Below are positions 57,571-64,000 of a stretch of DNA of 64,000 nt, one piece after another. The DNA is from Hoeflea sp. YIM 152468 (lineage in GTDB: Bacteria > Pseudomonadota > Alphaproteobacteria > Rhizobiales > Rhizobiaceae). The stretch spans positions 1-64,000 of the forward strand of contig NZ_JARGET010000005.1 in the NCBI RefSeq assembly GCF_029210485.1, given 5' to 3'. The notes under the pieces were generated by a model, which saw nothing but the letters and a program-made list of their open reading frames with translations, was not told the DNA's origin and searched no databases. The translations under genes and the position numbers were made by a program. Every line of letters begins with the position of its first letter. Within the stretch, counting starts at the first letter, position 1.

Positions 57571-58437
57571 ATGGAGAATTGGGATGAGGTCCGGTATTTT
57601 CTCGCCGTCGTCCGCCAGGGGAGTATCTCGGCTGCGGCAGAGACGCTGCGGGTGAACCACACCACCGTGTCACGCCGCATTGCGGCGCTCGAGGCGCAGC
57701 TGGATGTGCGCCTGTTTGATCGCCGCAAAACCGGGTTTGTGCCGACGAAGGAAGCCGCACAGCTGATCGATGCAGCGGAGGAGATCGAAGCTGGCGCAAT
57801 GCGGATCTCTCGCCTGGCGCTGGCCAAGGATACCAGGCTGGAAGGAGTCTTGCGGATCACCGCACCCCTGGTGCTGATGCATTATGTGCTGGCTCCCATC
57901 TTCGCCGCTTTCAAGCGGGACTATCCGGACGTCGAACTCTATCTGCAGGGCTCGGACGAAATCTACAATCTCATCAACCGTGAATCCGATGTCGCCTTGA
58001 GGGTCACCGCAGCGCCGATGGAGACGCTGTATGGCTACAAGGTCGCCGATACCTATTCAGGGCTCTATGCCGCGCCCTCCCTGCTCGCTGAGCGGTGTGT
58101 CGATGCAGCCCAAGCCTGCTCTGTCGACGATTTGAACTGGATCTCCGAGGGAGAGGACGTGTCGCGCCCAAGCTGGCACCAGCACTTGTTTCCGAACGGC
58201 CGGCTGGCCTGTCATTGCGACAACAAACTGACGGCGATCAATGCCGCCGTGCAGGGTATGGGGGTGATCGAATTGCCCACTGTACTGGGAAAAGCAGAGC
58301 CAGGTCTGGTCCGTCTGCAAGGGTATGAGGTCAAATCCGAAAAGGGGATCTGGGTGCTTTATCACCGAGATTTGCGAAACACCGCCCGGGTACAGGCGTT
58401 CGTTTCCGCCATGCGTGCAGCATCGATTGGCCGCTGA
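57571..58437 (+). CDS. LysR-family transcriptional regulator
   Basis: 288 residues from the ATG at 57571. HTH at about 1-60: EVRYFLAVVRQGSISAAAET and LRVNHTTVSRRIAALEAQLD. Substrate-binding domain beyond residue 90 (GVLRITAPLVLMHYVLAPIF, AFKRDYPDVELYLQGSDEIY, DVALRVTAAPMETLYGYKVA). Belongs to the group with the opening WDEVRYFLAV. Divergent from the MBL gene, which it likely controls. Confidence 0.92.
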   Translation: MENWDEVRYFLAVVRQGSISAAAETLRVNHTTVSRRIAALEAQLDVRLFDRRKTGFVPTKEAAQLIDAAEEIEAGAMRISRLALAKDTRLEGVLRITAPLVLMHYVLAPIFAAFKRDYPDVELYLQGSDEIYNLINRESDVALRVTAAPMETLYGYKVADTYSGLYAAPSLLAERCVDAAQACSVDDLNWISEGEDVSRPSWHQHLFPNGRLACHCDNKLTAINAAVQGMGVIELPTVLGKAEPGLVRLQGYEVKSEKGIWVLYHRDLRNTARVQAFVSAMRAASIGR

Positions 58438-58530
58438 ACAGGTCTATCGACGGCGCCAGAAGCCGTGCAGGTGCGTCGGACCAGCGCACAGGTGCCGATC
58501 CCGCTCCTGTCCTGCAGTGCGCGAGCAGGC

Positions 58531-59484
58531 CTAGCGGCTGCCGGGGTCAACACAGTCACTCTCGAGCGTAATGATGCACGGCTCGTCCAGCACGTCGCTG
58601 CCCCCAGACCCGACGTCGGTCACATGTGCCTGTGCCGGTGTCTGGGCCTGTATCTGGGCCTGTGTCTGTGTCTGGGCCGGTGCCTGTTCCTGTTCCTGTG
58701 TCTGTGTCTGTGTCTGCGTCTGGGCCGGAATTTCAAGTCCGTTGGGCAGTTTGACCAGAGCCGGCGGCGCCATGGCATCTTTTGGGGCCGGTGCGGCGAT
58801 GGCCGGGGTTGCATCGAGCAACGGCCTGGAAATATCAATGGAAGGAGCGGCATCAGGCGCGACATCAAGCACTAGCGATGTTGGCGTGAGAGTGCCGTTC
58901 AACAGCGGGTCCGCTGACAACAGCGCCGCATCTGTGAGTTCGTCGGCCGCGCCAGTGCCCGGCTTGCTCTGCGGGACAACCACCGGCAGCTTGGCCCCAC
59001 GGACCGGGAATGGGGTGTAGCCAGCGAGCCCGAGCAGGGTGCGGATATCATCGGTCAACTTGCTGATCAGGACGGCTTCACCCTGGCGACCTGATGCGCC
59101 AACACGCAACACGTGCGAGCGCAGGACATGCCCGCTCTCAGAGTCGAGCAGACTCAGATCAAGACTGGCCGACTGCGTTTGTCCAATGAAGAAACTGACC
59201 GGCCCGAAGTCCGTCCGGCGGTCGAGCACGACAATTCTGAGCACCGTCGCCTCGCCGATATCGGCGGTAGACCGCCCAACCGACGCCGATAGCCGGTTCT
59301 GCAGACGATCGGCAAAGCCGAAATCCTCGATGTTTTTTGGCAGAACCCGCACTTCGGTCACATTGAACGGCCGGGCCGGATCCAGCGGCTTGGGCCTTCC
59401 GGCACATGCGGACAGCGCAAAACCGACCATGATGACAAGCACCACTTGCGCGAGACGATTGAATCCTGAATTGCTTAGAGACAC
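58531..59484 (-). CDS. Lipoprotein with Gln/Thr/Ala low-complexity tail
   Basis: 317 residues. Signal sequence LAQVVLVIMVGFALSACAG with lipobox LSAC at about 24-27. A folded part (about 35-175) contains VTEVRVLPKNIEDFGFADRL, VLRIVVLDRRTDFGPVSFFI and GASGRQGEAVLISKLTDDIR. A Pro/Ala-rich linker and a Gln-rich repeat (AQTQTQTQTQEQEQAPAQ and similar, about 255-290) follow, and two Cys near the end. Probably an outer- or inner-membrane periplasmic lipoprotein; function unknown. Confidence 0.7.
   Translation of the reverse strand: MSLSNSGFNRLAQVVLVIMVGFALSACAGRPKPLDPARPFNVTEVRVLPKNIEDFGFADRLQNRLSASVGRSTADIGEATVLRIVVLDRRTDFGPVSFFIGQTQSASLDLSLLDSESGHVLRSHVLRVGASGRQGEAVLISKLTDDIRTLLGLAGYTPFPVRGAKLPVVVPQSKPGTGAADELTDAALLSADPLLNGTLTPTSLVLDVAPDAAPSIDISRPLLDATPAIAAPAPKDAMAPPALVKLPNGLEIPAQTQTQTQTQEQEQAPAQTQTQAQIQAQTPAQAHVTDVGSGGSDVLDEPCIITLESDCVDPGSR
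58627..58728. repeat. Hexanucleotide-type repeat in the lipoprotein gene
   Basis: The plus strand is a run of TGTCTG, GGCCTG, TTCCTG and similar 6-bp units encoding Gln-Thr and Gln-Glu pairs. Likely to vary in length by slippage. Confidence 0.75.
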
Positions 59485-59757
59485 ACGGACGCTCCGGGTA
59501 TTGGCAGATCAACTCACCCGAAAATCTCATCTTATGGTTAGCAGCAGGTTAACTTGCTCAATATCAGCCAGATTTGCAGCACGGCTGTTCTTGTTTCTTA
59601 CCAGCGCCGCGCAGCCAATACATGCCTGCGCCTCCAACAGGACGCGCAAGGACCCACAACAGCACTTCAAAACAATGCTTGTTCGCCGTCGTTGACACCA
59701 GTCGATGGACCGCGACCTGCACTTAAAGGCAGCCCCCGCTCGACATCGTGACCCATC

Positions 59758-60546
59758 TTAGACCTTGACTGTCGACAGAATAAGGGTTGCGGCTTGAAAA
59801 TCGGTCAGCCGCTTGGCGCGGCGCGCGGCAGCCTCAGCATCACCACCCCACTGGGCGATGTTGAAATCCTCGTCGACATGGGCTGCGTCCCAGATTTCGG
59901 AGGGCTCGCCCTGCCCTTCGGCCAAGGCCAATGCGAGGATCAGCGAGCCCGTCAATACGGTGACCGCGTGCAGTGCGGTCAATTGCAGAGGTGTGGCATA
60001 CCGGCGAAGCAGCACGGCAATGGCACGGATTGCCTCCGGCGGCTGTTCGACATGAACAATGCCTTCGGCGAGCAGCATCCGCGCGCCCATGCTGGCCGCC
60101 CAGTCAAGATAGGGATCCCACAGCTCCGCCTCGCGCGCCACCAGCGCGTCTGGCGCGGCGGCGCGGTAGCACAGCAGATCCGATCCGGCGAAGCGCAAGA
60201 TTTCCTCGAACACTTCTTCCTGGGCTGTGGCCACAGCATCGATTGCGGTGTTGATCATCCGCGTCAGCGGCATCGTTGCCGGATCGATCCTGTCGGTTTG
60301 CGCCTCCCATTCCGCCGCCAGAGCAGCAGCCAGGCCTGCATCGGAGACGCCCAGTTCCTGGCCGGACGGCGTGCGCACGGGCTTTCCATCAAGCGCGACG
60401 ACGAATCCGCTGTCGTTTCCGGGCAGCACTGCGGCCTGTTTGTAAAACCGCTTGGGCAGGGCTTTTTTCATGCCGGCCTGGATTTCGCGCACCGGATCAG
60501 ACGGCTTGGCGTCACCCAGATCAAGGTCGCCCAAAATGTCGCGCAT
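59758..60546 (-). CDS. ATP12-family F1-ATPase assembly chaperone
   Basis: 262 residues from the ATG at 60546 (GGGAGATGTGATC upstream). KRFYKQAAVLPGNDSGFVVA, LDGKPVRTPSGQELGVSDAG, AEWEAQTDRIDPATMPLTRM, AIDAV and LRFAGSDLLCYRAA match ATP12, which binds the F1 alpha subunit before assembly. Restricted to alphaproteobacteria and mitochondria, a useful lineage marker. Confidence 0.95.
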   Translation of the reverse strand: MRDILGDLDLGDAKPSDPVREIQAGMKKALPKRFYKQAAVLPGNDSGFVVALDGKPVRTPSGQELGVSDAGLAAALAAEWEAQTDRIDPATMPLTRMINTAIDAVATAQEEVFEEILRFAGSDLLCYRAAAPDALVAREAELWDPYLDWAASMGARMLLAEGIVHVEQPPEAIRAIAVLLRRYATPLQLTALHAVTVLTGSLILALALAEGQGEPSEIWDAAHVDEDFNIAQWGGDAEAAARRAKRLTDFQAATLILSTVKV

Positions 60547-60563
60547 GATCACATCTCCCGTGA

Positions 60564-61211
60564 TTAGATCAGAGTAGCAATTTCGCCGGCAGTGGTCACC
60601 ACATGCGCGGCGCCGGCCGCCCTGAGCGCACCCACCGAAGCATAGCCCCAGGACACACCCACGCCCCGGGCTCCGGCGTTGACCGCCATCTGCATGTCAT
60701 AGATCGCATCGCCAATCACTGTCGTGCGTTCGGGATCGATTCCGGCAGCCGCACAGCATTCCAGCACCATAGCCGGGTGCGGCTTGGACGGGCAGTCATC
60801 AGCCGTGCGGGTGGTGAAGAATGCCTTTGTCAGATCATGATGTGCCAGGATAGCGTCGAGCCCGCGCCGGGATTTTCCGGTGACCACGCCCAGTACGACA
60901 TCGTCGCGGGCAGCCAGTTCGGCGATGAGAGGCAGCAGGCCGTCATAGGCGGATTCAAAGCCACCACCATTTTGACGGTGGTCCATAAAGTGTTGCTTGT
61001 AGCGTGTTGTCATGGCTGTGATTTCCACATCGACAGGCCGGCCGAGCATCTGCGCGATGGCGATATCGAGCGTCAGCCCAATAATCGACTTGGTGTGATC
61101 AAGCTCGGGCCGAACCACCCCGAAATCTTCGAATGTGCGCACCATGCAGGTATGGATAATCCCGGCACTGTCGACAATGGTGCCGTCGCAATCAAACAGC
61201 ACCAGCTTCAT
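60564..61211 (-). CDS. HAD-superfamily phosphatase (phosphoglycolate phosphatase-like)
   Basis: 215 residues. Motif I LVLFDCDGTIVDSAG with both Asp, cap domain (about 20-95), motif II VVTGKSRRGLDAIL (Thr in TGK), motif III Lys region (DCPSKPHPAMVLECC), motif IV VIGDAIYDMQMAVNAGARGV. Acts on a small phosphorylated metabolite; the substrate cannot be read from sequence. Start overlaps the pseudouridine synthase stop. Confidence 0.92.
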   Translation of the reverse strand: MKLVLFDCDGTIVDSAGIIHTCMVRTFEDFGVVRPELDHTKSIIGLTLDIAIAQMLGRPVDVEITAMTTRYKQHFMDHRQNGGGFESAYDGLLPLIAELAARDDVVLGVVTGKSRRGLDAILAHHDLTKAFFTTRTADDCPSKPHPAMVLECCAAAGIDPERTTVIGDAIYDMQMAVNAGARGVGVSWGYASVGALRAAGAAHVVTTAGEIATLI

Positions 61212-62197
61212 TCTTCCGCTTCCCCGGCGGTGGCTTCGTCAAAGCCGAGCAGGTTCCAGCTTTGCACCATGTGCGGCGGCAAGGGGGCTGTCACCGACAG
61301 CCGCCCGCCATCGGGGTGCGGCACCGAGATGTGGCGGGCCAGCAGATGCAACCGGTTCTGCATGCCGCTGGGAAACTCCCAGTTCTTGTCGAACTCGAAA
61401 TATTTGGGATCGCCGATGATCGGGTGACCCAGATGCAGCGCGTGCACCCGAAGCTGATGCGTGCGGCCGGTGTAGGGCTCGAGTTCGAGCCAGGCAAGTC
61501 TCTGTGCCGCCTTGTCGATGATGCGGAAATAGGACACCGCATGATCGGCGCCCTGCTCGCCATGCCTGGCGACGCGCATCCGGTCACCATCCTCGGTCTG
61601 CTCCTTGATCAGCCAGGTGGAGATCTTGCCTTCCTTGTCGCGCGGCACGCCCTTGACCAGCGCCCAGTAGGTCTTCTTGGTGGTGCGTTCGCGGAAGGCC
61701 GCGGTCAGCGCCTGGGCCGCGCCACGGGTGCGGGCAACGACCAGAACTCCAGCCGTGTCGCGATCCAGCCGGTGCACAAGCCGCGGCTTCTCGCCCTTCT
61801 TGTTGCGCCAGGCCTCAAGCATCTCGTCGACATTGCGGGTAACGCCGGAGCCGCCCTGCACGGCGAGACCGGCGGGCTTGTTGAACACCAGAACCTTTGC
61901 ATCCTCATGCAACAGCATCTGGCTCAGCACTTCGTGGTCGTTCTGGCTGCGCATGGTCTTGGCGGTCAACGGCCCGGAGGCCTTCTCGTCGACATCCATC
62001 GGCGGAATCCGCACGGTCTGGCCCGGTTGCACCCTGGCGTCGGATTTCACCCTGCCGCCATCCACCCGGATTTGCCCGGATCTGAGCAGCTTTTGCAGCG
62101 GCCCGAACCCCAGTCCCGGAAAATGCACCTTGAACCAGCGATCGAGCCGCATGCCGGCTTCGTCCGGTTCCACTTGTTTGAGCTGTACGCCCGCCAT
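61208..62197 (-). CDS. RluA-family pseudouridine synthase (RluC-like)
   Basis: 329 residues from the ATG at 62197. N-terminal S4 domain (DEAGMRLDRWFKVHFPGLGF, LLRSGQIRVDGGRVKSDARV). Catalytic motif RLVHRLDRDTAGVLVVARTR with the nucleophile Asp in RLDRDT, and PYTGRTHQLRVHALHLGHPI near the C-terminus. Likely modifies 23S rRNA uridines as RluC does; specificity is inferred from the S4-containing layout. Confidence 0.92.
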   Translation of the reverse strand: MAGVQLKQVEPDEAGMRLDRWFKVHFPGLGFGPLQKLLRSGQIRVDGGRVKSDARVQPGQTVRIPPMDVDEKASGPLTAKTMRSQNDHEVLSQMLLHEDAKVLVFNKPAGLAVQGGSGVTRNVDEMLEAWRNKKGEKPRLVHRLDRDTAGVLVVARTRGAAQALTAAFRERTTKKTYWALVKGVPRDKEGKISTWLIKEQTEDGDRMRVARHGEQGADHAVSYFRIIDKAAQRLAWLELEPYTGRTHQLRVHALHLGHPIIGDPKYFEFDKNWEFPSGMQNRLHLLARHISVPHPDGGRLSVTAPLPPHMVQSWNLLGFDEATAGEAEE

Positions 62198-62234
62198 ATC
62201 GATTATCTCTTTGTCCTGGGCTTGAAGGCTGGTC

Positions 62235-62609
62235 TTAGAGCTGGCGCGCCAGCCAAAGCCCGCCAAACAACGCCAGGATGGAAACTGTTACGCTGGCAAT
62301 CACATAGGCGGCCGCCGCCGTCAACGCACCGCGTTCGTAAAGCGTCACCGCATCAAGCGAAAAGGCGGAAAATGTGGTAAAACCGCCCAAAAATCCGGTT
62401 GCAAGCAACAACCGCAGATCCGCATCGCCCGAGGAGCGCCGCGCCAGCCAGGCAATCAGCAGGCCCATGGCCAGTGAGCCGGCGATATTGACCAGCATCG
62501 TGCCCCAGGGAAAGGCGGGGCCCGACAGGCGCAGCATCGCCATGCCCGAGAGATGGCGCGACACGGCGCCAAGACCGCCGCCGAGAAAAACGAGAAGCAT
62601 TGCATACAT
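62235..62609 (-). CDS. crcB: CrcB/Fluc fluoride channel
   Basis: 124 residues, four membrane helices. LLVFLGGGLGAVSRHLSG, GTMLVNIAGSLAMGLLIAWL (Asn of the pore), and LLATGFLGGFTTFSAFSLDA, the family signature GFxGGxTTFSTF with the Phe-box. Exports fluoride. No fluoride riboswitch fold is evident upstream. Confidence 0.96.
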   Translation of the reverse strand: MYAMLLVFLGGGLGAVSRHLSGMAMLRLSGPAFPWGTMLVNIAGSLAMGLLIAWLARRSSGDADLRLLLATGFLGGFTTFSAFSLDAVTLYERGALTAAAAYVIASVTVSILALFGGLWLARQL

Positions 62610-62626
62610 GGATGCTGCTTAGCCGA

Positions 62627-62650
62627 AAAGCACGGCTTGATAAAGCCGTA
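62627..62650 (-). terminator. Intrinsic terminator of the flavodoxin gene
   Basis: Minus strand ACGGCTT-TATC-AAGCCGT followed by GCTTTT, downstream of the gene ending at 62694. Confidence 0.65.
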
Positions 62651-62693
62651 GCCTCACAGGTGCGCAGGCATTGGGGCGACCGGTGCCCTCACC

Positions 62694-63242
62694 TTACCCC
62701 GTCTCCGCCAGGGCGACATCGTCGGCGAATTCCTGCACGAACGCGTCAAGTGCGGCCCAATCGGTGAATTCGTGATCTCGGCTGGTGTCAACAGGGCCGC
62801 CTTCCCTGGCGGCGATCTGGCGCATCAACATGCGCTTGAAGAAATCATACTCCAGAAACTTGAGCGCACCGGCGGCGTGGTGGACCTTGGAGATATGAAA
62901 TCCGGTCTTCCTTTCCAGCTTTGCCGGATAGGTTTGTGCTTGCGCGCGCTCTTCGGCGCTGTCGCTGCGAATGCCGAGCGAAACCGAGACAAAGGCAGTG
63001 GGCACATCAGCAAGAGCGGCTTTCCAGTCGATCAGAAACTGGGCCACCGAGGATGGGTAGCGGCCAATGTGGATCGGCGCGCAAATCAGCACCCCGTCAA
63101 ACCGTCCCGGGACAGCAAATCCGGGGTCACGGACATCGGCCAGGATCACCCCCTGCCCCGCATTTTCGAGCTTGCCTGCCACGTGCTCGGCAATCTTGCG
63201 TGTATGGCCCTCAACCGTGGCATAAAGCACCAGAACAGTCAT
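62694..63242 (-). CDS. HemG-like flavodoxin-domain protein
   Basis: 182 residues. VLVLYATVEGHTRKIAEHVA is the FMN phosphate loop; FDGVLICAPIHIGRYPSSVA, TAFVSVSLGIRS and AGALKFLEYDFFKRMLMRQI match menaquinone-dependent protoporphyrinogen oxidase (HemG-type) flavodoxins. Could oxidise protoporphyrinogen IX, but such proteins have other roles in species with HemJ, so no symbol is given. Confidence 0.85.
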   Translation of the reverse strand: MTVLVLYATVEGHTRKIAEHVAGKLENAGQGVILADVRDPGFAVPGRFDGVLICAPIHIGRYPSSVAQFLIDWKAALADVPTAFVSVSLGIRSDSAEERAQAQTYPAKLERKTGFHISKVHHAAGALKFLEYDFFKRMLMRQIAAREGGPVDTSRDHEFTDWAALDAFVQEFADDVALAETG

Positions 63243-63335
63243 GGATACGTCCTCCGTGAGTACTGGAAATCAGCATGCACCGCCCGGCCTCATCCGGCGT
63301 TGATGCAGATCAAACCCACTGAACGGTTTCAGCGC

Positions 63336-64000
63336 TCACGCGCTGTGTCGCGCTGCGTTTTGCGCCAGTGCCAAGAGGTCAGCGCCCGGCATTGCTGGCG
63401 AGGCCTTGGCGGCGAAGGCTTCCTCCACCAATTGGCAAATCAGCGCGTTGACCGGCGCAGCGCGGCCGTGCGCCTGGGCAAGGGCACACACGGCTCCATT
63501 GAGAAACCTTGTCTCGGGCTCCCTGCCCGCCTTGAGATCATCCCAGGACGATGACCTCGCGGTGTCGTCCATCTTCAATTGCTGCCGGGCGACAATCCGG
63601 AACAGCCAGGTTGGCAGGCGCAGGATCTTCGGGATCAGCTTGGGATTTGTGCGGGTTGCGCCAACAGCGCGGATCCCGGCCGCGTCGAGCGCTTGCAGCA
63701 ACTCCTCCATCGCCATGGCCAGAACGGTGCGATATCCCGGATCCTCGAACTGACGCCGCAGCGGCAGGCCGCTGATCACATTGAGACCGTTGTTGAGATT
63801 GAGCAGCAGCTTGCCCCATTGCAACGCTTGCAGATCGGGATGAATTTCCAGGCACAGGCTGGAGGTTGCGGCAAGCTCGGCCAGTGCGTCTGAAGCCGGG
63901 GAAGCGGCGAGGAGCACCTTGCCCTCCATCGCGCAATGGATCGCATTGGGCGACAACCGAACGACATTGAACGGAACCGTGCCGGCAACAATCTGATGAC
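63336..64000 (-). CDS. 2-dehydropantoate 2-reductase family protein, 5' end outside window
   Basis: The last 221 codons are present; the frame is open to base 64000 and begins mid-protein (IVAGTVPFNVVRLSPNAIH). Typical C-terminal domain: WGKLLLNLNNGLNVISGLPL, and SSSWDDLKAGREPETRFLNG with NALICQLVEEAF. Reduces ketopantoate to pantoate with NADPH in pantothenate synthesis, or acts on a related substrate; the NADPH-binding half is not in the window. Confidence 0.88.
   Translation of the reverse strand, partial: HQIVAGTVPFNVVRLSPNAIHCAMEGKVLLAASPASDALAELAATSSLCLEIHPDLQALQWGKLLLNLNNGLNVISGLPLRRQFEDPGYRTVLAMAMEELLQALDAAGIRAVGATRTNPKLIPKILRLPTWLFRIVARQQLKMDDTARSSSWDDLKAGREPETRFLNGAVCALAQAHGRAAPVNALICQLVEEAFAAKASPAMPGADLLALAQNAARHSA

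Noticed and set aside
62610-62693. Fluoride riboswitch upstream of crcB
   Set aside because: The minus-strand leader contains a terminator hairpin for the flavodoxin gene, but not the conserved riboswitch core, so it is not called.

Overview
The window is chromosome from an alphaproteobacterium, most likely a Hyphomicrobiales (Rhizobiales) member such as a Hoeflea/Rhizobiaceae relative. The grounds are HWE-type histidine kinases, GGAAC-N16-CGTT (EcfG-type) promoters, ATP12 and UPF0335/GapR-like proteins, and tail proteins typical of rhizobial phages. A complete-looking 40.6-kb siphophage-type prophage (11623-52180) sits in the 3' end of a tRNA-Leu(GAG) gene and splits two ordinary chromosomal regions. 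All calls come from reading sequence and motifs; no database search was run.

Left flank (1-11.6 kb): a general-stress island. Two HWE/HisKA_2 kinases (one with a degenerate N-box, one with a CHASE sensor domain) and a Crp/Fnr regulator sit among stress-effector genes: a pyridoxamine-phosphate-oxidase-fold protein, CsbD, an AI-2E/PerM-type permease, a two-domain PRC-barrel protein, a DUF883/YqjE-like pair, a small membrane protein and Dps. Six same-strand GGAAC-N16/17-CGTT promoters precede these genes, so the region reads as one EcfG regulon. The intrinsic terminator at about 11.6 kb appears to be the original terminator of the tRNA-Leu gene, now 40 kb away from it.

Prophage (11.6-52.2 kb): (i) 11.8-12.4 kb, two leftward small genes; (ii) 12.5-16.5 kb, a rightward cassette of about 14 tiny genes including a GIY-YIG nuclease; (iii) 16.6-48.5 kb, one long leftward unit. 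In transcription order (iii) is: Cro-position regulator, tRNA-like element, CII-position protein, UPF0335/GapR-like protein, stand-alone GcrA C-terminal domain, stand-alone DnaA domain IV, ParB/MT-A70 methylase, C5-cytosine methylase, initiator-like gene with internal iterons, NusG-like factor, HNH, TerS, TerL, portal, ClpP-type protease, HK97 capsid, connectors, tail tube, frameshifted tail chaperones, tape measure, baseplate and fibres, and lysis cassette. Two rightward moron genes interrupt the late operon. (iv) 48.6-52.1 kb, rightward: repressor, six small genes and the tyrosine integrase. Five copies of a GCGGTWATWTWACCGC-like operator mark both lytic promoters.

Right flank (52.2-64 kb): tRNA-Leu, lipB, a small XRE regulator, glutathione-dependent formaldehyde oxidation (class III ADH plus S-formylglutathione hydrolase), a Tat-exported metallo-beta-lactamase-fold protein divergent from a LysR regulator, a Gln-repeat lipoprotein, ATP12, a HAD phosphatase, an RluA-type pseudouridine synthase, CrcB, a HemG-like flavodoxin and the 3' part of a ketopantoate reductase gene.

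The most unusual content is the phage set of three adjacent proteins built from domains of the host cell-cycle machinery (GapR, GcrA, DnaA), the 91-nt tRNA-like gene with an aberrant anticodon region, and the iteron array inside the putative initiator gene.
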